A DNA stretch of 64,000 nucleotides from NCBI GenBank assembly GCA_016209885.1, contig JACQVF010000042.1, positions 19,938 to 83,937 on the forward strand, in the 5' to 3' direction. The notes below the pieces were generated by a model. It did no database searches and was not told where the DNA came from. It saw only the letters and a program-made list of their open reading frames with translations. Origin of the DNA: Gemmatimonadota bacterium. Lineage in GTDB: Bacteria; Gemmatimonadota; Gemmatimonadetes; Longimicrobiales; Gaopeijiaceae. This document shows positions 57,862 through 64,000 of the stretch, piece by piece (positions within the stretch are counted from its first letter, which is position 1; each line of letters opens with the position of its first letter). Made by a program: the position numbers and the translations under genes.

Positions 57862-59277
57862 ATGCGGAAGCTGCGCGAACGCTTCATGCCTACGCTTTCC
57901 GAGAGCCGGACGCTCCTCGGCCTGGCGCTCCCGGTCATCATCGTGCAGGTGGGGATGATGGCCATGGGGGTGGTGGACTCCCTCATGGTGGGCCGCGTCT
58001 CGCCCGCGGCGCTCGCGGCCGTCGCCCTGGGGAACCTCTATTTCTGGGGACTGTCTGCGTTCGGCATCGGCGTGCTCATGGCGCTGGACCCGGTGGTGGC
58101 GCAGGCTGTGGGCGCGCGGGATGAGCCGGCCGTTACGCGAGCTGTCCAGCGAGGAATGCTCCTGGCGGTAGGGCTGAGCGTGCCGTCATCGCTTCTGTTC
58201 CTTACGGCCGAGCCGATCCTCGCGCTCCTGGGACAGCCGGCGGACGTCGTGCCGGTCGCGGGCGGCTACGCGGTGCGCGTAATGCCCGCGGTGTTCCCCT
58301 TCTACGCCTTCCTGGTCTTGCGGCAGAGCCTCCAGGCGATGAAGCGCATGAGGCCCATCGTCGTGGCCATTATCCTGGCGAACCTGCTGAACGTGGGGCT
58401 CAACTGGGTGCTCGTGTTCGGCAAGCTCGGCTTCCCGGCCATGGGTGCGTTCGGTTCCGCGTGGGCGACCTCGGCGAGCCGCTGGCTGATGGCCCTGGGG
58501 CTGCTGGCCCTGGCCTGGCCGCAGCTCGGCCCCTACCTCACGCGGATCCGCGGGGACGTGGTCCGGCCACGGCCGCTGGCGCGCATGCTCGCGCTCGGCT
58601 CGCCCATCGGCATCCAGTTCCAGCTCGAGTTCGGCGCGTTCGGGGTGATCGCGCTGCTCATGGGGCGGTTGGGCACCGCGGCCGTGGCGGCGCACCAGGT
58701 CGCCATCAATCTCGCGTCGCTCACGTTCATGGTGCCTCTCGGCATCTCGGCGGCCGCGGCGGTGCTCGTGGGGCACGGCGTGGGCCGCGGCGACGCCCCG
58801 GAGGCGCGATCCGCTGCGCGGGCGGCCCTGACGTGGGGCGCGGGGTTCATGGCGCTCATGGCGGTCCTCTTCCTTGCGCTGCCCGGCGAGCTGGTGGGCC
58901 TCTACACTCCGGACCGCGAGGTGCTCGCTCTGGGTTCGGCGCTGGTCTCGCTGGCCGGGCTGTTCCAGGTCTTCGACGGCATCCAGGTCGTCTCCGCCGG
59001 CATCCTCCGCGGCACGGGTGAGACGCGCCCGCCCATGCTCATCAACGTGCTCGGGTTCTGGCTCGTGGGGATCCCCGTGAGCCTCGCCCTCGCGTTCGGC
59101 GCGGGGCTCGGGCCCCGGGGCCTCTGGTGGGGGCTGGTGGCCGGGCTGGCTGCGGTGGCGGGCTTGCTGCTTCTGCGCGTGCGCGTCCGCCTGGGAGAAC
59201 GGCTCGAGCGAGTGGTCATCGACGAGATCGGAGAGGAACGGCAGGCGGTCGGGAGAGGGTCAGAGGGCCGGGGTTAG
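57862..59277 (+). CDS. MATE family multidrug/Na+ efflux protein
   Basis: A 471-residue transporter with twelve TM helices in two MatE repeats. The first begins LALPVIIVQVGMMAMGVVDSLMVGRVSPAAL, shown in part as GVVDSLMVGRVSPAAL, and the second is GIQFQLEFGAFGVIALLMG with the VAAHQVAINLASLTFM motif that marks NorM-type members. Transport is expected to be drug or metabolite export driven by Na+ or H+. GAGGAGGAGG directly precedes the ATG at 57862. The 3' end is 4 bp from the stop of the convergent ammonia-lyase gene. The last 25 residues are charged and cytoplasmic. Confidence 0.93.
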   Translation: MRKLRERFMPTLSESRTLLGLALPVIIVQVGMMAMGVVDSLMVGRVSPAALAAVALGNLYFWGLSAFGIGVLMALDPVVAQAVGARDEPAVTRAVQRGMLLAVGLSVPSSLLFLTAEPILALLGQPADVVPVAGGYAVRVMPAVFPFYAFLVLRQSLQAMKRMRPIVVAIILANLLNVGLNWVLVFGKLGFPAMGAFGSAWATSASRWLMALGLLALAWPQLGPYLTRIRGDVVRPRPLARMLALGSPIGIQFQLEFGAFGVIALLMGRLGTAAVAAHQVAINLASLTFMVPLGISAAAAVLVGHGVGRGDAPEARSAARAALTWGAGFMALMAVLFLALPGELVGLYTPDREVLALGSALVSLAGLFQVFDGIQVVSAGILRGTGETRPPMLINVLGFWLVGIPVSLALAFGAGLGPRGLWWGLVAGLAAVAGLLLLRVRVRLGERLERVVIDEIGEERQAVGRGSEGRG

Positions 59278-59281
59278 AGGG

Positions 59282-60508
59282 TTAACCCTCCAACCCGCTC
59301 GTTCGGCGGCCGACGATCCGCTCGTAGATCTCCGGGTCCGTCGCGCCCTCCGTGCCGAAGACGAGCACGCGGGCGGACGGGCCGAGGCGCAGTTCGTCGC
59401 GCGCCTTCCCGTCCGGGATGGCCGTCATGAGCGCGGCGAGCCCGGCGGCCCCCGATTCGCCCGCGGCAATGGGCGGATCGCCGTGCTTGCCCCCGGCCAG
59501 GAGGCGCATGGCGGCGCGGGACGGCTCGTCCGGGATCGTGAGGAAGAAGTCCGCGCCACGCTCCAGGATCTCCCAGGCGAGCAGCGACGGCTCTGCGGCG
59601 GCAAGGCCGGTCATGATGGTGCGGAGCTGCCCGGGAACCGTGGTGGGCCGGCCCTTCACGGAGCTGCGGTAGCAGCAGTCCGCCTCCTCGGGCTCCACCA
59701 CGACGAGGATCGGTCGCTCGCTGCCCCACGCCTCCCATAGATGGGCGCATACGGCTGCAGCGAGCCCACCGACGCCCGCCTGCACGAGCACGTGCGTGGG
59801 GCGCTCGCCGGCTGGAAGCTGGTCGAGCGCTTCCCGCACCATCACCGTGTATCCCTGCATCACGTCCCGCGGGATCTCCAGATAACCGGGGTACGACGTG
59901 TCCGAGATCACGAACCGGTGATAACGCCGCGCGTCCTCGTCGGCGCGCCGGACGGCGTCATCGTAGATGCCCTGCACCATCACCACCTCCGCACCGAGTC
60001 CCGCGATGGCCTTCGCGCGCCGCTCGCTCACCGCCGCGTGCAGGTAGATCACGCAACGGCAGCCGAGCATCTGCGCGCCCCACGCCACCGAGCGGCCGTG
60101 ATTCCCGGACGAGGCGCACGTGACGGTGATGTCCGACACCATGCCCTGGTAGCGCCCGGCCCTGAGATCTTCCGTCCGGACGTCACTCGTGCCGGTGCGC
60201 CGCTCCACCTCGCGCTTCAGGAGCAGCAGCACCCCGTAGGCGCCGCCCAACGCCTTGAAGCTTCCGAGCCCGAAGCGGCCGGACTCGTCCTTGTACCAGA
60301 CCCGCTCGATCCCGAGGGCGCGGGCGATGCCCCGGAGGCTCTGGAGCGGCGTGGGCGCGTACCCGGGCCAGGATCGGATCTCGCGGTCGGCCACGGCGGC
60401 CGCCGCGTGGCTGAGGATCCGGCGCTCGGCCTCCCCGTACGGCGAGCGCCGATCCGCGCGGACGTTCGCCAGCAGGCGGAACGGGAAGATGAAGGGTTCG
60501 CTCGTCAT
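59282..60508 (-). CDS. dpaL: Diaminopropionate ammonia-lyase-like PLP enzyme
   Basis: A 408-residue fold-type II PLP enzyme. The PLP lysine is in RFGLGSFKALGGAYG (about residue 85), the phosphate/substrate loop is ASSGNHGRSVAWGA, and the glycine-rich loop is VQAGVGGLAAAVCAH. The N-terminal pattern (PLQSLRGIARALGIERVWYKDES) and the region around PEEADCCYRS match diaminopropionate ammonia-lyase (YgeX), which converts 2,3-diaminopropionate to pyruvate and ammonia; a related threonine/serine dehydratase activity is possible. It would help degrade unusual or D-amino acids, in line with the D-aminoacylase. It is convergent with MATE. Confidence 0.88.
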   Translation of the reverse strand: MTSEPFIFPFRLLANVRADRRSPYGEAERRILSHAAAAVADREIRSWPGYAPTPLQSLRGIARALGIERVWYKDESGRFGLGSFKALGGAYGVLLLLKREVERRTGTSDVRTEDLRAGRYQGMVSDITVTCASSGNHGRSVAWGAQMLGCRCVIYLHAAVSERRAKAIAGLGAEVVMVQGIYDDAVRRADEDARRYHRFVISDTSYPGYLEIPRDVMQGYTVMVREALDQLPAGERPTHVLVQAGVGGLAAAVCAHLWEAWGSERPILVVVEPEEADCCYRSSVKGRPTTVPGQLRTIMTGLAAAEPSLLAWEILERGADFFLTIPDEPSRAAMRLLAGGKHGDPPIAAGESGAAGLAALMTAIPDGKARDELRLGPSARVLVFGTEGATDPEIYERIVGRRTSGLEG

Positions 60509-60642
60509 CGCTCATGCCCTCGATCGGTCACACACGCAGGCCTCGTGCCGAAACCCGAACCCCGCCTGCCCGGTTCCATCATAGGGTATAGGGCGCGGCG
60601 GCGCCCTCGAGCAGCTACCACGTGTGTCCACAGGAGGAGCCC

Positions 60643-60718
60643 ATGGACTTCGCTGTGATCGTCGTCGGAAGTGGGCAGGCCGGAGTGCCGCTGGCCGCGC
60701 GGCTCTGGGAAGCCGGCG
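60643..60718 (+). pseudogene. N-terminal fragment of an FAD pyridine-nucleotide oxidoreductase
   Basis: ATG at 60643 starts MDFAVIVVGSGQAGVPLAA and continues RLWEAGGR. This is the Rossmann start of a mercuric-reductase-like flavoprotein (GxGxxG variant GSGQAG). After about 25 codons the similarity stops and the frame continues with Arg/Pro-rich sequence. Only the FAD-binding beta-alpha unit is left. AGGAGG at 60632-60637 is still a good SD. Confidence 0.75.
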
Positions 60719-60764
60719 GGCGCGTGGGCCGCGGGGGTGCACCGCAAAGACGAGATCGTCCGCC

Positions 60765-60955
60765 AGTGGTGTTCCCGGCGCGGGGGGAGCCCACAGGGCG
60801 GTGCTCCTCGTTGCGCACTACGACGGGATCCCCGCCGGGCCCAGCGCGGCGGACGACGCGGCCGGCGTGGCCGCTCTCCTGGAGACGCTGCGCGCGCGGC
60901 GGGCAGGGCCGCCTCTCCGAAACGACGTGATCGCACTGCTCCCCAACGACACGGA
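60765..60955 (+). pseudogene. Internal fragment of an M28 peptidase, fused in frame to a MazF remnant
   Basis: The frame reads AVLLVAHYDGIPAGPSAADD, then AGVAALLETLRARRAGPPLR and NDVIALLPNDTDAG. The metal His (AHYD) and Asp (ADDAAG) of M28 are kept but the Glu-Glu motif expected next (DGEEAG) is replaced by NDTDAG, exactly where MazF sequence starts. The left boundary is estimated. It is in a different frame from the flavoprotein piece before it. Confidence 0.75.
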
Positions 60956-61241
60956 CGCCGGCCACGAGCAGGCGGGCCGGCGTCCTGCGCTGGTTATCTC
61001 GCCCGGGCGCTACAACGGCAAGGTCGGTCTTGCGATCCTCTGTCCCATCACTGCTCACGTGAAGGGTTATCCTTTCGAGGTTCGGATTCCTGAGAGTCAT
61101 GAGGTCGTGGGGGTTGTGCTCTCGGATCAGGTGAAGAGGCTGGACTGGAGGGCGCGGCGAGCAGAGTTCGCGGATCGGCTTCCGGAGGCTGTGACGGCGG
61201 AAGTCCTGGGCAAGCTCGCCACGCTGGTTCGCCTTCCATGA
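60956..61241 (+). pseudogene. MazF/PemK-type toxin lacking its N-terminus, in-frame fusion with an M28 fragment
   Basis: From about 60956 the frame reads GHEQAGRRPALVISPGRYNG, then CPITAHVKGYPFEV, VVLSDQVKRLDWRARRAEF and LGKLATLVRLP to the stop at 61241. This is a MazF mRNA interferase from just after its first beta-strand; the initial R-G-D/E-I-x-W block with about 16 residues is gone and the preceding codons come from an M28 peptidase. A catalytic Arg/Thr-type site may be incomplete. No mazE-like antitoxin gene is next to it. The 205-residue fused frame is open from 60624. Confidence 0.8.
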
Positions 61242-61293
61242 CCGGCGGGGCCAGCCGCTGTCGGCCGGTCGAGGCTTTTCCCGTCCGGGTATG

Positions 61294-61330
61294 CAAAGAA
61301 GCCCCGCAACGATGTCGCTGCGAGGCTTCT
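61294..61330 (-). terminator. Terminator hairpin after tRNA-Pro
   Basis: AGAAGCC (61297-61303) and GGCTTCT (61324-61330), extended by CGCA/TGCG inside, with TTT on the minus strand after the stem. It lies 11 bp beyond the tRNA 3' end. Confidence 0.6.
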
Positions 61331-61340
61331 CGCCTTCCAG

Positions 61341-61414
61341 TCGGGACGGCGGGATTTGAACCCGCGACCCCCTGAACCCCATTCAGGTGCGCTACCGGGC
61401 TGCGCCACGTCCCG
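61341..61414 (-). tRNA. tRNA-Pro(GGG)
   Basis: Minus-strand cloverleaf of 74 nt: acceptor CGGGACG/CGTCCCG, discriminator A, anticodon stem CCTGA/TCAGG with loop ATGGGGT giving anticodon GGG, T-loop GTTCAAATC. The 3' CCA is not encoded. It is isolated from the tRNA cluster and flanked on both sides by gene remnants. Confidence 0.95.
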
Positions 61415-61420
61415 AGCACC

Positions 61421-61783
61421 AGCAATATAACCCCGGGTCCCGGGGGCACCATAGAGCAGCGGCTCGAGGGCGATCAGCTCATCCGGTATGGAGACGAAGA
61501 CTCGGCGGCCCATCAGCACGGCGACCCGGATCGCGGCACCCTGTGCGTCGATCACGTTCCGGCGCACGCGGACGTTCGTGAAGTTGCCGCCGCAGCCGAG
61601 GATGTCCGCCATGCCGATGCCGACCAGCAACGGGCGCGTACGCGCACGGATAACGTTCTCCTCGATCACGGAGCCCTGCGCGCCGAAGATGACCAGGGCC
61701 ACGTCCGTCGCATCGGTGATGGTGTTCCTGCGCACGATGCTGTCATTGCAGCCATGGGAGATGCCATCGGACCAGTGGCATTT
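61421..61783 (-). pseudogene. Fragment of a right-handed beta-helix (pectate-lyase-like) protein
   Basis: Minus frame: KCHWSDGISHGCNDSIVRRN, then TITDATDVALVIFGAQGSVI and VRVRRNVIDAQGAAIRVAV. These are successive rungs of a parallel beta-helix, similar to surface polysaccharide-acting proteins. There is no start codon or signal peptide; the sequence begins abruptly at 61783, the base next to the first codon of the TPR remnant on the other strand. Downstream the frame reads into tRNA-Pro, so the C-terminus is also lost. Boundaries at the tRNA side are estimated. Confidence 0.7.
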
Positions 61784-62401
61784 CCCGCGGCCCGCCAGGC
61801 CGCGGCGCGAGCGCTGGCGCCGGACGCCACCCTAGCCGAGGCGTACACGGCGCGAGCGTACTGCGAACTGGTGTACGACCGGGACTTCGCCGCCTCGGAA
61901 GCGAGCTTCCGTACGAGCATCGCCTTGAGTCCGAGTCTCTTGGAGCCGCATTGGGCACTCGCGCACACGCTCATCGTGCTCGATAGACTCGATGAGGCAG
62001 AGTCCGAGCTGGGCCGCGCTCGCGAGGTGGATCCGCTTTCCTTCGGGCTCCATCTCACGGAAGGTGCGCTGGCTCTGGCCCGCGGTAACGCGGACGCCGC
62101 CCTGGAACGCGCGCGGAGCGTGCTCGAGCTGGATGCAGGCTTCGCGAACGCACACTGGCTGGAGGGCATCGCCCAGGAGCTGCTCGATGCGCCTGCGTCC
62201 AGCTACGTGCCGCCCGTGTGTGTGGCCCGCGTATACGCGCGGCTGGGCGAGATCGATTGCGCGTTCGCGTGGCTGGAGCGCGCCCTCGAAATCTGCGATC
62301 CGTGGCTCGTGTTCCTGAACGTGTGGCCACGCCTCGAGCCGCTCCGCGAGGACCCGCGCTTCCGGACCGTCCTTCGACGCGTCCGACTGCCCACGACGTG
62401 A
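61784..62401 (+). pseudogene. C-terminal TPR fragment of a larger signalling protein
   Basis: From 61784 the frame reads AARQAAARALAPDATLAEAY, then LSPSLLEPHWALAHTLIVLD, CVARVYARLGEIDCAFAWLE and LREDPRFRTVLRRVRLP. This tail (LGE-x-D-x-AF-x-WLE ... DPRF-x-x-LLRR) is typical of the end of TPR-containing Ser/Thr kinases, adenylate cyclases or SARP-like regulators. The effector domain is missing. An ATG at 61754 could start a 215-residue product, but its first ten residues are antisense to beta-helix sequence. It is therefore a truncated remnant, possibly still translated. Confidence 0.7.
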
Positions 62402-62478
62402 GCCGCCGCCCACGGGCGACCACTCCAGAGGTCTTCGCTTCGGCTCCCTACGGGTTCGTGCCGTTCGCCTCGTTCGCG

Positions 62479-62865
62479 TCAGGCGGCGAACTGAGCGAAG
62501 GCCACGACGTTGCCCGCCGGCTCGCGCACGATCATCTCCTGGGCGCCGTAGAAGGTGGTCCTGCGCGGAACGATCAGGGGGACGCCCTTCAGCGCGCGTT
62601 CCACCGCGTCGAGATCGTCGACCTCGATGTAGAGCATGGTGCCGCCGGCGGGGTGGTCCGCGAGCGGGGGGATATCCTTCTTCACGCTCTCGCGGGTCTG
62701 GTACATCAGTTCGACGGCGCCGTTCTGGAGGATCACGAACCCCAGGCGCTCGCCCTCGGGGACCTCGACCGTCGTCCGGAACCCGAGGCGGTCGATCCAG
62801 AAGGAGAGAACGGGCTCGATCTCCTCCACGTAGAGAACGGGTGTGAGCTTCTTCATTGTCGGCAT
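62479..62865 (-). CDS. VOC family protein (glyoxalase-like)
   Basis: A 128-residue VOC-fold protein: KLTPVLYVEEIEPVLSFWID, LGFRTTVEVPEGERLGFVIL, GGTMLYIEVDDLDAVERAL and REPAGNVVAFAQFA. The second-half Glu (MLYIEVDD) and final acidic/Asn region are present, but no clear His metal ligands are seen, so it may bind rather than convert its ligand, as in bleomycin-type binding proteins. The ATG at 62865 is chosen (MPTMKKLTP); in-frame codons upstream to 62949 lack family similarity. GAGG lies about 10 nt upstream. It stands alone between the debris region and the tRNA cluster. Confidence 0.85.
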   Translation of the reverse strand: MPTMKKLTPVLYVEEIEPVLSFWIDRLGFRTTVEVPEGERLGFVILQNGAVELMYQTRESVKKDIPPLADHPAGGTMLYIEVDDLDAVERALKGVPLIVPRRTTFYGAQEMIVREPAGNVVAFAQFAA

Positions 62866-63151
62866 GATCGTTCGCCTCGGAGAGGGGGTGCCGGCGCCGT
62901 GACGCGCCGGCTGCGCGAGGAGCACCATGAGTCCTCGAGTCGCCCGCATGTGATAGCGATGTTATAGCGCTCGAGCGCGGCAATGGCGAGGGTCGCTCAC
63001 CCTTCGAGGCCGGTCCCGGCCGCGTGATGCGGACCCCCCTGAGGGAGGCCGCGGGACGCCCGTCCGCTCCTCGTCCGTAGCGCGGCCGCAGCCCTTGCAG
63101 TGCGGCGGCGCAGGCGCCGCGAGTGGGCGCAATGCGGTCCGCGATGCGGGG

Positions 63152-63180
63152 TTGACACCCCTGGGGGACCCGGATAAATT
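63152..63180 (+). promoter_or_regulatory. Strong promoter of the tRNA-fMet transcription unit
   Basis: -35 TTGACA (63152-63157), 17-bp spacer, -10 TAAATT (63175-63180). RNA start near 63187, 6 nt before the tRNA 5' end. Confidence 0.8.
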
Positions 63181-63192
63181 GGGTCTGCTCGA

Positions 63193-63266
<74 letters not shown>

Positions 63267-63383
63267 CTATCGTTTTGGGTCGTCGTTCGGTGGCCCAAAC
63301 GCCGCACAGGATGTCCGATCCGGCGGTACCGTACGAGCCGCACGGACCCGACCGCCGGGAGCTCAGTGGAAAGTACGGAGCGG

Positions 63384-63515
63384 ATGATGTCTCAGCAGGC
63401 GAACCGGGCCGATGACGTTGAGGCCGTCCAGTCGGACGCAGCGCGCGTGCGCGAGCGGGCCACGACGAGTATGTGGTCTAGCCCGCGACCGCGGGCGGGA
63501 GGGGATCGCCGCTAG
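63384..63515 (+). CDS. Possible 43-residue protein between tRNA genes
   Basis: ATG-ATG start with GGAG 4-7 nt upstream; the product begins MMSQQANRADDVEAVQSD, an amphipathic acidic helix, then an Arg-rich tail. It is followed 28 bp later by a perfect intrinsic terminator, which shows that a transcript from the fMet promoter ends here. It could be a small protein or the body of an unrecognised small RNA; tmRNA, SRP RNA and RNase P signatures are not seen. Confidence 0.35.
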   Translation: MMSQQANRADDVEAVQSDAARVRERATTSMWSSPRPRAGGDRR

Positions 63516-63543
63516 GGCTGGACGATTCCCCTTGTTTTCGAGA

Positions 63544-63577
63544 CCCGCCTGCGTCCGTCCGGCCAGGCGGGTTTTTT
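63544..63577 (+). terminator. Intrinsic terminator between tRNA-fMet and tRNA-Phe
   Basis: CCCGCCTG (63544-63551) and CAGGCGGG (63564-63571) followed by TTTTTT (63572-63577). It ends 1 nt before the 5' end of tRNA-Phe. Confidence 0.9.
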
Positions 63578-63578
63578 C

Positions 63579-63651
63579 GGCCAGGTAGCTCAGATGGTAG
63601 AGCACCGCGCTGAAAACGCGGGTGTCGGCGGTTCGATTCCGTCCCTGGCCA
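63579..63651 (+). tRNA. tRNA-Phe(GAA)
   Basis: 73 nt; acceptor GGCCAGG/CCTGGCC, discriminator A, anticodon stem CCGCG/CGCGG with loop CTGAAAA giving GAA. No CCA encoded. The 5' end lies immediately after an intrinsic terminator, leaving no room for a private promoter; CGGCCAGG of the acceptor is also present in the terminator's right arm. Confidence 0.95.
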
Positions 63652-63698
63652 CTTGCGCGGCGGACTTGAGGCCGCGCCGAGGACGGTCGAGAGAGCAG

Positions 63699-63771
63699 AG
63701 GTCCGTAGCTCAAGTGGTAGAGCACCGGTCTCCAAAACCGGCGGTTGGGGGTTCGAGTCCCTCCGGACCTG
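63699..63771 (+). tRNA. tRNA-Trp(CCA)
   Basis: 73 nt; acceptor AGGTCCG/CGGACCT, discriminator G, anticodon stem CCGGT/ACCGG with loop CTCCAAA giving CCA. The 3' CCA tail is not encoded. 47 bp after tRNA-Phe in the same direction. Confidence 0.95.
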
Positions 63772-63847
63772 TGAGGACAGGCCGTCCGCTCCCGGCGGCG
63801 AGGAAGGCGCCGGGGCGGCTCTGGGCCTCGAGCGACGGGGGCTCAGG

Positions 63848-63919
63848 GCCCCCATCGTCTAACGGTTAGGACACCACTCTTTCAAGGTGGAGATCGGGGT
63901 TCGATTCCCCGTGGGGGCG
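63848..63919 (+). tRNA. tRNA-Glu(TTC)
   Basis: 72 nt; acceptor GCCCCCA/TGGGGGC, discriminator G, anticodon stem CCACT/GGTGG with loop CTTTCAA giving TTC. The 3' CCA tail is not encoded. Part of the same-direction tRNA series. Confidence 0.95.
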
Positions 63920-63940
63920 CTGGGGAGAAGAGGTGGCGCT

Positions 63941-64000
63941 GGGGCTGTAGCTCAGCTGGTTAGAGTGCCGGTCTGTCACACCGGAGGTCGCGGGTTCGAG
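63941..64000 (+). tRNA. tRNA-Asp(GTC), 3' end cut by window
   Basis: First 60 nt: acceptor GGGGCTG, D-arm GCTCAGCTGGTTAGAGT, anticodon stem CCGGT/ACCGG with loop CTGTCAC giving GTC, then the start of the T-arm. The acceptor 3' strand lies outside the window. Confidence 0.93.

Noticed and set aside
61127..61735. A 202-codon minus frame
   Set aside because: It reads through tRNA-Pro and the antisense of the MazF remnant; only its first third is true beta-helix sequence.
61754..61783. ATG at 61754 as a genuine start of the TPR protein
   Set aside because: The first ten codons are antisense to beta-helix sequence; the TPR similarity starts at the junction, so the start is fortuitous.

Overview
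The window is a single high-GC chromosomal segment of a Gram-negative bacterium with a TonB/SusCD-type outer membrane system. The gene set points to Gemmatimonadota or a close relative. It combines a SusC/SusD pair, Asp-box propeller exoproteins, many exported peptidases (M28, M49-like, S8, M24, D-aminoacylase), a very large NAD-glutamate dehydrogenase, FHA and Ser/Thr-kinase signalling, and an MCE/Mla lipid transporter. This assignment is inferred from gene content only. No rRNA, CRISPR array or intact transposase is visible.

Layout. 1-3733 is a minus-strand MacA/MacB-like tripartite ABC operon (adaptor, ATPase, two permeases, the last cut by the window edge). 4012-13204 holds an exported Asp-box propeller protein, a DEDDh exonuclease, an M28 peptidase, a quinone oxidoreductase, a GNAT acetyltransferase and an M49-like lipoprotein peptidase. 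13443-19685 is a plus-strand signalling module: a tandem-FHA protein, an exported NHL-propeller/TPR protein and a membrane Ser/Thr kinase with extracytoplasmic Big_5 and PEGA domains. The kinase frame can only be complete if translation starts at an ATT codon. 19932-24260 is the SusD/SusC pair, preceded by an 850-bp intergenic region with an iteron-like array and a distant promoter. 25114-28637 carries a cyclase-FHA protein and, divergently, an MlaE/MlaF-like/MlaD operon whose ATPase has lost all its catalytic motifs. 28809-33069 is sucA and an MFS transporter. 33379-39992 holds pgeF, a zinc-ribbon protein, two membrane glycosyltransferases in convergent overlap, a GT2 enzyme, a hydrolase and a zinc-ribbon membrane protein. 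40102-45012 is the glutamate dehydrogenase. 45163-48256 holds a basic protein with its own promoter and terminator, and a divergent VOC/MarR-glycerate kinase locus with a shared operator. 48398-52580 holds a subtilase, a D-aminoacylase and proC.

The right third contains gene debris. A nitrilase C-terminus without its catalytic residues abuts proC (52581-53015). At 60643-62401, pieces of a flavoprotein, an M28 peptidase, MazF, a beta-helix protein and a TPR protein lie around tRNA-Pro. An aegerolysin-like gene (53421-53801) with a near-consensus promoter sits in an otherwise gene-poor stretch. The window ends in a tRNA cluster (fMet, Phe, Trp, Glu, Asp).

Regulation and repeats. Several promoters have TTGACA-like -35 boxes 16-17 bp from the -10 box. 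Two of them place transcription start almost on the ATG (mlaE, marR), implying leaderless or nearly leaderless mRNAs. A short palindromic motif (core AGCGACCTGC) recurs in at least six intergenic sites. Related sequence lies at the ends of two copies of a 150-185 bp MITE-like element (3861-4010 and 34166-34350).
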